A DNA stretch of 64,000 nt. Source: Mesostigma viride. Its lineage: Eukaryota > Streptophyta > Mesostigmatophyceae > Mesostigmatales > Mesostigmataceae. The DNA lies in contig RPFO01000130.1 in NCBI GenBank assembly GCA_009746045.1, positions 581,808 to 645,807 on the forward strand, read 5' to 3'. How positions within the stretch are numbered: the first letter of the stretch is position 1; every line of letters starts with the position of its first letter. The position numbers and the translations under genes are program-made. Shown here piece by piece: positions 55,401-64,000 of the stretch. The notes below the pieces were generated by a model. The model was not told the DNA's origin. It did not search any database and was given only the letters and a program-made list of their open reading frames with translations.

Positions 55401-58400
55401 GGGCTAGGGGCTAGGGGCTAGGGGCTAGGGGCTAGGGGCTAGGGGCTAGGGGCTAGGGGCTAGGGGACCGGGGCTAGGGGCTAGGGGCTAGGGGCTAGGG
55501 GCTAGGGCTTAGGAGTTAGGTGCCACCCACAGCTCTGCTTACCCGGCTATGCCTCACGCTGCTGAGTTTTCTCTTTTTCCTGACTCGATGACGCCATCGA
55601 CTTTTGCCGCAGGACGAGGACGCGCGGGAGCGTGCGCGCGCCCAGAAGGAGGCGGTGCAGGCCAAGAGGGACAAGATGGAGCTCGCGAATCTGGTGGGTT
55701 ACATGGGCTGGATAGATGGACAAGGCGGTGCAGGCAAACTGGCAAAGAGGGACACGATGGAGCTCGCGATTCTGGTGGGTGTGCAGTCAGGCAAATTGTT
55801 GGGAATGGCTGGTGTATGGGTTTATGGATGTGTCAACGCAAGCCGAAGGGCGACAAGAGGGAGTGCGCCCATCTGGTCGGTTGAGTCACCTGAGTGGTTG
55901 CGATTCCTGGTAGGGGCGGTCTGTGGGTGAGGCGGCGTAAGCAGACGAGGGACAGAAACGGGGGTCGCAAACCTGGTGGGTTCCACGAGCTGGATAGGCA
56001 TCATCACTCAAGCGGTGGGTGGGCGGGTGGGCGGGTGGGTGGGTGGGCGGGTGGGTGGGTGGGCGGATGGGTGGGTGGGCGGGTGGGTGGGTGGGCGGGT
56101 GGGCGGGTGGGTGGGTGGGCGGGTTGGTGGGTGGGTGGGCGGGTGGGTGGGTGGGCGGGTGGGTGGGTGGGCGGGTGGGTGGGCGGGCGGGTGGGCGGGC
56201 AGGCGGGTGGGTGGTCGGGTGGGTGGGTGGGCGGGTGGGTGGGCGGGCGGGTGGGAGGGTGGGTGGGCGGGTGGGAGGGTGGGTGGGGGTGGGTGGTGGG
56301 TGGGTGGGTGGGTGGGTGGGTGGGTGGGTGGGTGGGTGGGTGGGTGGGTGGGTGGTGGGTGGGTGGGTGGGTGGGTGGGTGGGTGGGTGGGTGGGTGGGT
56401 GGGTGGGCGGGCGGCGGGCGGGCGGGCGGGCGCGGGGCGGGCGGGCGGGCGGGCGGGCGGCGGGCGGGCGGGCGGCGGGCGGGCGGGCGGGCGGGCGGGC
56501 GGCGGGCGGGCGGGCGGGCGGGCGGGCGGGCGGGCGGGCGGGCGGGCGGGGTGAGGTGACGAAAGCAGAATTGCGACGAAACGGAGTGTTGGCCCTCAAG
56601 CTTTGAAGTTGGAGTGGATGTCGGTGTGGCGGCACCTCGGAACGTGGCAGCACTGTGGATAGTTCAGCAGTGATAGATGGGAAGGTGAGAGGTCAGAGCA
56701 GCTATAGGTGAGAGGTCGGGGCTTGTCTGCATACCCTTGAAGCTTACCCATACAAATCGTTTGTGTATGAGATCGTCCCATGCCCAACAACGGGGCAGAG
56801 CTTTGCATTTCGATCCACAATAGCTTGTCTTGCTTTCTGGCGTATACTGCTACAGACAGCACCCTCGTCATCAACCACCAGGTTGTTCCACACCCAAATC
56901 TTACCCTCCCTTACTCTGTTCCTATCCTCACCTACTTAAGCACTGTGGCTTGTCGCTCGGCTCACACTTTAGATTGAATCCCGCAATCCCGATTCACGTA
57001 CACGAGCACCCTCGTACGTATCTCCCCCTCCCCGAATATACAGCGCGGTCGCCATCGAAGCCTGCGGATGCTTGCAGTACCTTTAGCTGTGAGTCCCCTG
57101 CCACCCCCTCAGGGCTAACTAGCCGCCCACGTACCCCCACGTCACGTGCTCTGTTTCCACGGGGTATCCCACACCGCCCATCCCCACCACCTCCCCGCCA
57201 CCAGGGCAACTACTTCCCCGCCTACCCCCTGCCCGACGAGAAGAAGATGGCCAAGTATGCGGAGCTGCTGGCAGCTGCCGAGAAGGTCTTCCACGGTGAG
57301 GGGTGGGGAGGGGAGCTGAGCGTGGGGGTGGCAACGTCTTCCACGGTGAGGGGAGGGGGGGGGGAGCTGAGCGTGGGGGTGGCAAGGTCTTCCACGGTGA
57401 GGGGAGGGGGGGGGAGCTGAGCGTGGGGGTGGCAAGGTCTTCCACGGTGAGGGGAGGGGGGGGGAGCTGAGGGGGGGGTTGGCAAGGTCTTCCACGGTGA
57501 GGGGTGGGGAGGGGAGCTGAGCGTGGGGGTGGCAACGTCTTCCACGGTGAGGGGTGGGGGGGAGGGAGGGTTGAGGGTGGGGTTGGCAAGGTCTTCCACT
57601 GTGAGGGGTGGGGTGGGGGGCTGAATCAGGGGGCTGAGTCAGCTCAGGGGTTCAGACGCTGGTAACAGACGCAAGCAGGTGGAACCATCCCAATATAGTG
57701 CTCAAGGCATGTGGAGCCATCCCAATATAGTGCTTAAGGCATGTGGAACCATCCCAATATAGTGCTTAAGGCATGTGGAACCATCCCAATATAGTGCTCA
57801 AGGCATGTGGAACCATCCCAATATAGTGCTTAAGGCATGTGGAACCATCCCAATATAGTGCTCAAGGCATGTGGAACCATCCCAATATAGTGCTTAAGGC
57901 AGGTGGAACCATCCCAATATAGTGCTCAAGGCAGGTGGAACCATCCCAATATAGTGCTCAAGGCATGTGGAGCCATCCCAATATAGTGCTCAAGGCATGT
58001 GGAACCATCCCAATATAGTGCTTAAGGCATGTGGAACCATCCCAATATAGTGCTCAAGGCATGTGGAACCATCCCAATATAGTGCTTAAGGCATGTGGAA
58101 CCATCCCAATATAGTGCTTAAGGCATGTGGAACCATCCCAATATAGTGCTTAAGGCATGTGGAACCATCCCAATATAGTGCTCAAGGCATGTGGAACCAT
58201 CCCAATATAGTGCTTAAGGCATGTGGAACCATCCCAATATAGTGCTTAAGGCATGTGGAACCATCCCAATATAGTGCTTAGTGCATGTGGAACCATCCCA
58301 ATATAGTGCTTAAGGCATGTGGAACCATCCCAATATAGTGCTCAAGGCATGTGGAACCATCCCAATATAGTGCTTAAGGCAGGTGGAACCATCCCAATAT

Positions 58401-61400
58401 AGTGCTCAAGGCAGGTGGAACCATCCCAATATAGTGCTCAAGGCATGTGGAACCATCCCAATATAGTGCTTAAGGCATGTGGAACCATCCCAATATAGTG
58501 CTTAAGGCATGTGGAACCATCCCAATATAGTGCTTAAGGCATGTGGAACCATCCCAATATAGTGCTCAAGGCAGGTGGAACCATCCCAATATAGTGCTTA
58601 AGGCATGTGGAACCATCCCAATATAGTGCTCAAGGCATGTGGAACCATCCCAATATAGTGCTTAAGGCATGTGGAACCATCCCAATATAGTGCTTAAGGC
58701 ATGTGGAACCATCCCAATATAGTGCTTAAGGCATGTGGAACCATCCCAATATAGTGCTTAAGGCATGTGGAACCATCCCAATATAGTGCTTAAGGCATGT
58801 GGAACCATCCCAATATAGTGCTTAAGGCATGTGGAACCATCCCAATATAGTGCTCAAGGCATGTGGAACCATCCCAATATAGTGCTTAAGGCATGTGGAA
58901 CCATCCCAATATAGTGCTTAAGGCATGTGGAACCATCCCAATATAGTGCTTAAGGCATGTGGAACCATCCCAATATAGTGCTTAAGGCATGTGGAACCAT
59001 CCCAATATAGTGCTTAAGGCATGTGGAACCATCCCAATATAGTGCTCAAGGCATGTGGAACCATCCCAATATAGTGCTTAAGGCATGTGGAACCATCCCA
59101 ATATAGTGCTTAAGGCATGTGGAACCATCCCAATATAGTGCTTAAGGCATGTGGAACCATCCCAATATAGTGCTTAAGGCATGTGGAACCATCCCAATAT
59201 AGTGCTTAAGGCATGTGGAACCATCCCAATATAGTGCTTAAGGCATGTGGAACCATCCCAATATAGTGCTTAAGGCATGTGGAACCATCCCAATATAGTG
59301 CTCAAGGCATGTGGAACCATCCCAATATAGTGCTTAAGGCATGTGGAACCATCCCAATATAGTGCTTAAGGCATGTGGAACCATCCCAATATAGTGCTTA
59401 AGGCATGTGGAACCATCCCAATATAGTGCTTAAGGCATGTGGAACCATCCCAATATAGTGCTTAAGGCATGTGGAACCATCCCAATATAGTGCTTAAGGC
59501 ATGTGGAACCATCCCAATATAGTGCTCAAGGCATGTGGAACCATCCCAATATAGTGCTTAAGGCATGTGGAACCATCCCAATATAGTGCTCAAGGCATGT
59601 GGAACCATCCCAATATAGTGCTTAAGGCATGTGGAACCATCCCAATATAGTGCTTAAGGCATGTGGAACCATCCCAATATAGTGCTTAAGGCATGTGGAA
59701 CCATCCCAATATAGTGCTCAAGGCATGTGGAACCATCCCAATATAGTGCTTAAGGCATGTGGAACCATCCCAATATAGTGCTTAAGGCATGTGGAACCAT
59801 CCCAATATAGTGCTTAAGGCATGTGGAACCATCCCAATATAGTGCTTAGTGCATGTGGAACCATCCCAATATAGTGCTTAAGGCATGTGGAACCATCCCA
59901 ATATAGTGCTCAAGGCATGTGGAACCATCCCAATATAGTGCTTAAGGCATGTGGAACCATCCCAATATAGTGCTTAAGGCATGTGGAACCATCCCAATAT
60001 AGTGCTTAAGGCATGTGGAACCATCCCAATATAGTGCTTAAGGCATGTGGAACCATCCCAATATAGTGCTTAGTGCATGTGGAACCATCCCAATATAGTG
60101 CTTAAGGCATGTGGAACCATCCCAATATAGTGCTCAAGGCATGTGGAACCATCCCAATATAGTGCTTAAGGCATGTGGAACCATCCCAATATAGTGCTTA
60201 AGGCATGTGGAACCATCCCAATATAGTGCTTAAGGCATGTGGAACCATCCCAATATAGTGCTCAAGGCATGTGGAACCATCCCAATATAGTGCTTAAGGC
60301 ATGTGGAACCATCCCAATATAGTGCTTAAGGCATGTGGAACCATCCCAATATAGTGCTTAAGGCATGTGGAACCATCCCAATATAGTGCTTAAGGCATGT
60401 GGAACCATCCCAATATAGTGCTTAAGGCATGTGGAACCATCCCAATATAGTGCTTAAGGCATGTGGAACCATCCCAATATAGTGCTTAAGGCATGTGGAA
60501 CCATCCCAATATAGTGCTTAAGGCATGTGGAACCATCCCAATATAGTGCTTAAGGCATGTGGAACCATCCCAATATAGTGCTTAAGGCATGTGGAACCAT
60601 CCCAATATAGTGCTTAGTGCAGTGGTGAGTTCGAGACACATAGGAGCCTCTCACTTCGTCTGCAAGCAGCTGCCTGCTGCCCCAAGTGCGCGGGGAGAAA
60701 TGTCGGACTAAACCCTAAACCCTAAACCCTAAACACGGGCGAACTAGGGCTGCCCCTAGTACGCGGGCAGAAATGTCGGACGTGTTGCCGGTGTGTTGCC
60801 GCAATGTCAGGCGTTGCCTGTCCAGTTGTCTCACCTTGTCAGCGTCGTGCCTGCTCAGGGCCTGGAGAGTACCTGGATGCCAAGTCGGTATCAGCCACTG
60901 CAAGGAGTGAAGATATCTAAAGCTGACCGTCTGTTCCTACAACCCATGCCCCACCCACCTGCACCAACCCCCTCCCCCCCGCCCCATCACTGGCAGACTA
61001 CTCATACCAGATGAAAGTGCGCAACACGCTGGACAAGACGCGGCAGCAGAGGGTGGAGATGGACAAGGCGCAGGACGAGAAACTCAAGGCTCGCGTGGCT
61101 GGAACCAAGGCCGCCGCTGCGGCCGCCGTGGCCGCGGCTGGGTCCGCCGCCCCCGCGTGGCTGCGACAGCCGTCAGGGGACCAGCAGCCACAGGCCACAA
61201 TGACGTCATTGAGCGCGCCCGTCCCCGCGGCCTCCGTCACTGCGGGCGTCGCGGCCATGAGCATGAACGACACCGACGATGACATCACGATGATGTCATC
61301 ACCGCAGGCCGCGGGGGGCGCAGCCAGGGATGCGCAGGCGGCAGCGGCAGCGGCACTTGTCAAGACCACAGGTGGGGCGGGGGCGGCGCGCGTGCACGTG

Positions 61401-62638
61401 CCGTCGCTTCACCTGCCGGACGCCACGGGCGGGCGGCCGGACGCATCAGCGGCGGCGGAGCAAGTTCTAGAGGACGTCGATGACGACAGGGAAGATGCCA
61501 GCATGAACGACAGCGACGAGGAGATAGGCAGGCAAGCGCAGGGGGGGATGTCGGCCAGGGGGGGCGGCGCGGTGGATGATGCAAGCAGTGTCCAGGGGGG
61601 ATCGGATGAGGACGTGGAGGGAGAGTATCACGACGACGATGACGGGTTGCGGTGGCACCCTGGCGCGTCCTTCCCAGGGGGGGCGCCGAGCTGGGGCCAC
61701 GGCGGTCGGCATGACCTGGAGGAGCTGGGTGAAGAAGAAGCGATGGAGGAGGAGGAGGAAGGGGAGGTGATTGATTCAAGGTTCACCGCGCCGCTGCAGC
61801 CGCACCAGCAGGAGGCGCTGCCGGTGCCAGAATCAGAGAGGCGGCGCGAGGGGCCACAAAAGGCGGACTCGGCGCCCAAGCCTCAAGCGGCTCAGTCAAG
61901 TGCAGAGGTGCTCAACATCCTCACGAGCATGCTGGTCGGGAACACCGCCGCCGCCGCCGCCGCCGCGACCAACACAAACAGCAATAACATCAACAATAGT
62001 GCTGGTAAGGGCATGCCCGGCAAGCCTCCCTCGGCCCCCTCGTCGCATCACCGAGGGGAGACCCCAGTGACCCACGTCGCCGTCGACTGCTCCCCCCAGC
62101 ACACCAGGGAGGGCGGGAGCGTGAGCTCGCGCCACAGGGGGGGCGGCCACCAGGCTTCCCCCGGCCACCACCACGCGGCGCTGCGAGGGAGCTCCTTCTC
62201 CGGAAGCAGCGGCGGCGTTGTGGCGGGAAGCAGCGTAGCCACAGCCGCTGGCCTCACAGGCAATGACCGGTATGGCCACGCGGGCGGCACGGACGCGAGC
62301 TCTAGTCCCATCAGGGCGCCACGGCCAGGGTCCTCCTCGGTGTACGGCGCGGCGCCAGGTGGCGACGGCCACGCGGACGCAAGCAGGAGGCCCTCGGTCG
62401 GTGCGCCCTTGGAGCCCGGCAGGAAGATGAGCGCGGAGCGAGGCAAGCCTCTCACCCCCACGCGGTCCACCAGCGGGAGCGCTGCATCGCCCTTCTCGGT
62501 CGCACCTATGCCCCAGCACCGGAGGCTCTCGCACACGGACGTGGGGGGGGAGCGCAGGGCGGAGGCGGGGGGGGGGGGACCGCGCACGCCACCGAGGAAC
62601 CCGAGTGGGAGCGGCGTGCTGTCGCTGCAGGCGGAGAG
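37449..62638 (+). CDS. TTLL6/13-like tubulin polyglutamylase, 3' end not found
   Basis: Exons: 37449-37794, 41297-41415, 43833-43963, 44785-44860, 45592-45690, 46101-46244, 51206-51306, 51942-52017, 52515-52679, 53206-53397, 55613-55693, 57205-57295, 60997-62638; phases agree, 1087 codons, ending in phase 2 at a GT donor. The TTL (ATP-grasp) domain runs from about residue 102 to 475: [58 protein letters not shown] (263-273), [17 protein letters not shown] (311-321) and [20 protein letters not shown] (403-422), with Asp406, Glu419 and Asn421 expected to bind Mg-ATP. Known: such enzymes add glutamates to tubulin tails, mainly on ciliary axonemes; elongating polyglutamylation is inferred from similarity to TTLL6/13. 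Exon 13 (546 codons) starts with a charged coiled-coil-like segment, then a disordered Ala/Gly/Ser/Asp-rich tail. Only about 13% of the 25-kb span is coding. Confidence 0.94.
38428..38586. repeat. (CCCA)n microsatellite (TTLL intron 1)
   Basis: About 39 CCCA tetranucleotides, just before the 83-bp array. Confidence 0.97.
38645..41320 (+). repeat. 83-bp minisatellite carrying the TTLL exon 2 acceptor, about 32 copies
   Basis: Each unit contains pyrimidine-rich CTTCCCTTTTTT, CCCCTCACATGTC, the acceptor GCATGCAG and the first 24 bases of exon 2 (GCGCATCGTGCTGGCCGAGC onward), then diverges where the real exon continues. The last unit runs directly into exon 2 at 41297. Units differ mainly in T/C run length (82-84 bp) and in T, C or A after the acceptor. 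No stop codon occurs in any of the three forward frames. Confidence 0.95.
41450..41925. repeat. Three adjoining pentanucleotide arrays (TTLL intron 2)
   Basis: GGCTA (about 41455-41570), then GGCGA (about 41571-41670), then GGGTA (about 41684-41925). Neighbouring arrays differ by one or two bases of a shared GG..A pentamer, with mixed units at the borders. Confidence 0.95.
41950..42240. repeat. Degenerate GATAGGCAAC repeats (TTLL intron 2)
   Basis: Irregular 15-17-bp units based on GTAGATAGGCAACAA. Confidence 0.85.
42488..42715. repeat. 21-bp minisatellite, about 11 copies (TTLL intron 2)
   Basis: Units starting ACTCACTGTTGGTATATGAT. Confidence 0.92.
42865..43680. repeat. 23-bp minisatellite, about 36 copies (TTLL intron 2)
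   Basis: Units built on GATCCGATCGTGTTGTTGTG, some 3 bp shorter. Rare variants (TTCCGATC, GTTGCTG) recur about 227 bp apart, which suggests a higher-order duplication of about ten units. Confidence 0.93.
44055..44092 (+). other. Exon-edge copy: end of TTLL exon 3
   Basis: CGTGCTGCCGGGAGAGTAAG at 44067 repeats the exon 3 end and donor (GTACTGCCGGGAGAGTAAG at 43950-43968) about 117 bp into the intron. Confidence 0.75.
45044..45190. repeat. 36-bp tandem repeat, about 4 copies (TTLL intron 4)
   Basis: Units ending in CCCGCTCGCCAACCCTGATG. Confidence 0.9.
45330..45530. repeat. 10-bp tandem repeat GTGTCTATTC, about 20 copies (TTLL intron 4)
   Basis: Starts as GTGTATTCGT units and becomes uniform GTGTCTATTC. 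Confidence 0.95.
46222..50435 (+). repeat. 44-bp minisatellite carrying the TTLL exon 6 donor, about 97 copies
   Basis: The unit is the last bases of exon 6 (GCCGAAACCCGACAACCTG), the donor GTGCGTGCT, then GCGTAGAGTCCATCAC. A 38-bp variant lacks GTGCGT. The first copy is the true exon end at 46244. The first donor-flanking codons read into TAG after five codons in the exon frame, so skipping the real donor would normally truncate the protein. Variation is concentrated in a few sites (ATC/ACC, GCGCC/ACGCC, CAACC/CCACC, CCTGGTG/CCGTGTG). Confidence 0.95.
50612..50768. repeat. 50-bp tandem repeat, 3 copies (TTLL intron 6)
   Basis: Three near-identical units including CATGCTCACTGACCTGCACT and CGGCACGTAAACGGCACCG. 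Confidence 0.9.
51055..51165 (+). other. Exon-edge copies: start of TTLL exon 7
   Basis: GACAAGGTGTTCATGCACCT at 51122 repeats the start of exon 7 (51206) and continues ACCAACTGCGCCATG, but its acceptor AG has become TG. A weaker copy GGTGTTCCTGCACCTGCACC lies at 51058. Confidence 0.75.
51845..51885 (+). other. Exon-edge copy: start of TTLL exon 8
   Basis: GGAGCATGACCAGCGGATGC at 51848 resembles the exon 8 start (GGAGCATGACCAAGCTGATG at 51941) and also continues with CAGCACC. Confidence 0.65.
52412..52460 (+). other. Exon-edge copy: start of TTLL exon 9
   Basis: GCAG followed by GACCTGGTGGTGAAGACC repeats the exon 9 start with an intact AG acceptor, then TCATCATCGCCGTGCC, before a stop-containing divergence. 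It lies 100 bp before the real exon at 52515. Confidence 0.8.
52810..53142 (+). other. Several decayed copies of TTLL exon 9 end and exon 10 start
   Basis: CTGCTGGGCTTCGGCCTCGT at 52816 resembles exon 9 (CTGCTGGGCTTCGACATCAT). Three stretches resemble the exon 10 start (GTGAACCACTCACCTTCC...): around 52856 (GAGGTGGACCATTCCCCGTC), 52965-53008 (ACCATGGACACG...CTGGACCTGGC) and 53080-53132 (CGGTGGACACCCCCCTGGAC). Each is diverged to a different degree. Confidence 0.7.
53430..54950. repeat. 48-bp minisatellite, about 32 copies (TTLL intron 10)
   Basis: Units built on GGTGGGTCCATTGTGCATGC and TATAGGGGACAGGTACATGC. Because 48 is a multiple of three, long 16-residue-periodic open frames occur on both strands; these are artefacts. 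Each unit contains a donor-like GAG|GTGGGT. No clear exon 10 sequence was seen in it. Confidence 0.95.
55085..55515. repeat. GGGGGCA and GGGGCTA heptamer arrays (TTLL intron 10)
   Basis: Two adjacent 7-bp arrays with short transitional units (GGGGCCA, GGCGCCA) between them at about 55240-55285. Confidence 0.95.
55715..55980 (+). other. Exon-edge copies: end of TTLL exon 11 plus intron start
   Basis: GACAAGGCGGTGCAGGCAAA...GAGCTCGCGATTCTGGTGGG at 55717-55780 repeats the second half of exon 11 and its donor. A second, more diverged copy at 55937-55995 (GACGAGGGACAGAAAC..., CAAACCTGGTGGGTTCCACG) also keeps downstream intron sequence GAGCTGGATAGG. A possible third lies at 55845-55885. Confidence 0.75.
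56010..56552. repeat. (GGGT/GGGC)n tetranucleotide array (TTLL intron 11)
   Basis: Mixed GGGT and GGGC units passing to pure GGGT (about 56285-56405) then pure GGGC (to 56550). Confidence 0.97.
57275..57605 (+). repeat. 50-bp repeat carrying the TTLL exon 12 donor, 7 copies
   Basis: Unit: the last bases of exon 12 (AAGGTCTTCCACG), the donor GTGAGGGG, then G-rich sequence with GAGCTGAGCGTGGGGGTGGC. The first copy is the real exon end at 57295. Confidence 0.93.
57676..60622. repeat. 32-bp minisatellite, about 92 copies (TTLL intron 12)
   Basis: Very uniform units containing GGAACCATCCCAATATAGTG. Most variation is a C/T difference in GCTCAAGG versus GCTTAAGG, plus rare CAGG, GAGCC and TTAGTG variants. 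No long open frame and no exon sequence were seen in it. Confidence 0.96.
60712..60734. repeat. Interstitial telomere-type repeat (CCCTAAA)3
   Basis: Three units of CCCTAAA, the Arabidopsis-type telomere repeat found in many green algae. The flanks on both sides share GCGGG..AGAAATGTCGGAC, so it sits between two short direct repeats. Confidence 0.7.
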
Positions 62639-63319
62639 GTGAGTGGCGGCTTGGCTAGGATATTAAAGAGAATGGCTGGCAAAGTTGTAGCAGCAGGGTG
62701 AGGGCATGCGGGTGGATATGGCGTGGGCCATCACTTTGCAAGGCACCTGCCGTGGACACCAAGCTTTTACAGCTAGCCTTACTATCGGGCACGAGGTAGT
62801 TTGTTTGTCACACGCATGGTGTAGGAGGGCATGGGAGTATTCCCTGTGCTTTCTTCAAGTAGTGGGCGCAGCATATTAGACGGGGCAGGTTCGTGGTCTT
62901 GTCCGTTGCTGGCCTGTTGAGCGGGTGACGTCGTGTGTGCGAAAGCCAACACGTGTCCGGTGACGTCGTGTTGGCTTTCGCACTGACGTTTCATTCCTGA
63001 TTTCAACGTCGTGTGGCAGCGCTTGTGTTCGCAGGCATGCTGGGTAGATGGTTGATCGGGTCAGGCTGGTTGGCAGTCTTGGGACTGCTGTTTGGGGGTG
63101 TCAGAAGGGGTGGTTAAGCATGTGCCGCGTGGCAGGACCTGTTACTTAAGTAATTAAGTACTTGCATGTCATGCGCATGGGCATGCCTGTTTCTTAAGTG
63201 GCAGATCCAGCATTACAACAGCCATTCAACCCCACGCAGGCCATTTTCTGAGCCGTTCTTCCCTCTAGCACCCAGCATCGTGTTTGCTATCATGCAAAGG
63301 ACGGGATTGTATCGGCTAT
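62639..63319. other. TTLL intron 13 or downstream sequence
   Basis: No following TTLL exon was placed with confidence. Contains a perfect inverted repeat (62938-62982) and, at about 63140-63187, sequence related to the 171-bp element at 3298-3468. Confidence 0.4.
62938..62982. repeat. Perfect inverted repeat, 16-bp arms
   Basis: TGCGAAAGCCAACACG and its exact complement CGTGTTGGCTTTCGCA, separated by about 13 bp, each arm flanked by GTGACGTCGTG-like sequence. It could form a hairpin; function unknown. Confidence 0.8.
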
Positions 63320-63371
63320 GCCCTGTCCTCACGTGTCTATTAATTAATTAATTAATTAATGCCCTGTCCTC
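63320..63371 (+). mobile_element. Minimal 30-bp LINE insertion with target duplication
   Basis: ACGTGTCTAT followed by (TAAT)n at 63331-63360 equals the very last 10 bases and tail of the LINE copies at 3591-3620. It is flanked by identical 11-bp GCCCTGTCCTC at 63320-63330 and 63361-63371. It is an insertion truncated almost to nothing. Confidence 0.8.
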
Positions 63372-64000
63372 GACATGCCCTGTCCTCGGCTATGCCCCGG
63401 GGGTCACCCTTGCGATGCGTTGGTGTAAAGCATCCAGCAGCCACTCCTTGGCTTCACCGCCGGAGCCAACATAAGGATCAGCAATTGAGCTAGTGAGATG
63501 TCATGATTGTCTTGGCGGCAATCTGCATTAATGTTCAGATTGACAGTGAAGTGCCACGTGGTCATCGTGTTTCCTGCCAGTGATTATCATGTTGGTACAT
63601 GGAGATGCCTGCTGATGATGATGGCTGCACCCTGCGGGTGGGCATTCTTTTCAGGGAAATCGGCTGGTTTGACAGGAGGCCTCGCTGGGGCGCACTTCAT
63701 AAGGGGATTCCATAGAGCAAATCACCCACCCATCTGCGTGTGTTCTCATGCATGGCCAGCATGGACGCGAGTGTGTAGGTTGGTCTCGATGTGGATTCTG
63801 GTTACTATAGCAGGGCATGAACTTTGGGCCGAAAAAGTGCTTACTGTTATGTGCTTCTCCGTGTCTTCATTTGCGCTGGTCTTTCGTCGTTGCCTATCCT
63901 GTGGGCAGGGTGCCGCTGAAAGTGCGGGCTCCAGGCCAAGGCCCCGCAGAGGGAGGCATATGATCCCATTACAAAACACCAGCCATGTGTAGTTTGCGTC
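63372..64000. other. No gene placed
   Basis: A possible last TTLL exon starts after GTGGGCAG at about 63908; in the required phase it would read 18 codons to a TGA at 63959-63963. This rests on one acceptor and the phase only. Confidence 0.2.

Noticed and set aside
57676..60622. Centromeric satellite
   Set aside because: The array is short, lies inside a gene intron and its unit is only 32 bp. Nothing supports centromere function.

Overview
The window is eukaryotic nuclear DNA, most likely from a flagellated green alga (chlorophyte or prasinophyte). The evidence is GC-rich coding exons split by many introns, introns loaded with simple and complex tandem repeats, short interstitial plant/algal-type telomere units (CCCTAAA, near 60713), and a cilia-associated tubulin-modifying enzyme. 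The species assignment is inference only.

Three real multi-exon genes can be assembled from splice-consistent exons. (1) Minus strand, 20638 down to at least 9715: a membrane receptor with an N-terminal transmembrane helix, a Cache-like extracellular sensor, a second helix, a long linker and a class I 3',5'-cyclic nucleotide phosphodiesterase domain (10 exons placed, 1037 codons; the last part of the domain is not found with confidence). (2) Minus strand, 35783 to 28124: a complete RTF2 gene (9 exons, 332 residues), with RING-like replication termination factor 2 architecture. (3) Plus strand, 37449 to at least 62638: a TTLL6/13-like tubulin polyglutamylase (13 exons, 1087 codons so far, continuing past the last placed exon). 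RTF2 and the TTLL gene are head to head across 1.7 kb.

The rest is mobile and repetitive DNA. 1-900 holds a frameshifted gag-like remnant. 2340-3870 holds nested 3' ends of LINEs with (TTAA)n tails. 3968-4360 holds a reverse transcriptase remnant with a YIDD box. 23083-24070 is a 5'-truncated LINE with an 11-bp target duplication. 24243-27035 is a second LINE, split by a 740-bp non-autonomous hAT-like element with a perfect 14-bp inverted repeat and a perfect 8-bp target duplication. Two diverged copies of a ~430-bp MITE-like element lie in phosphodiesterase introns.

The most unusual signal is that intron repeats in all three genes are built from exon edges. In the TTLL gene, three minisatellites (about 32 x 83 bp, about 97 x 44 bp, 7 x 50 bp) each contain the end of the adjoining exon plus its splice site, so one intron carries about 32 tandem acceptors and another about 97 tandem donors. 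Many other introns carry one to four decayed exon-edge copies. The TTLL gene is about 13% coding over 25 kb, and more than half of its introns is tandem repeat.
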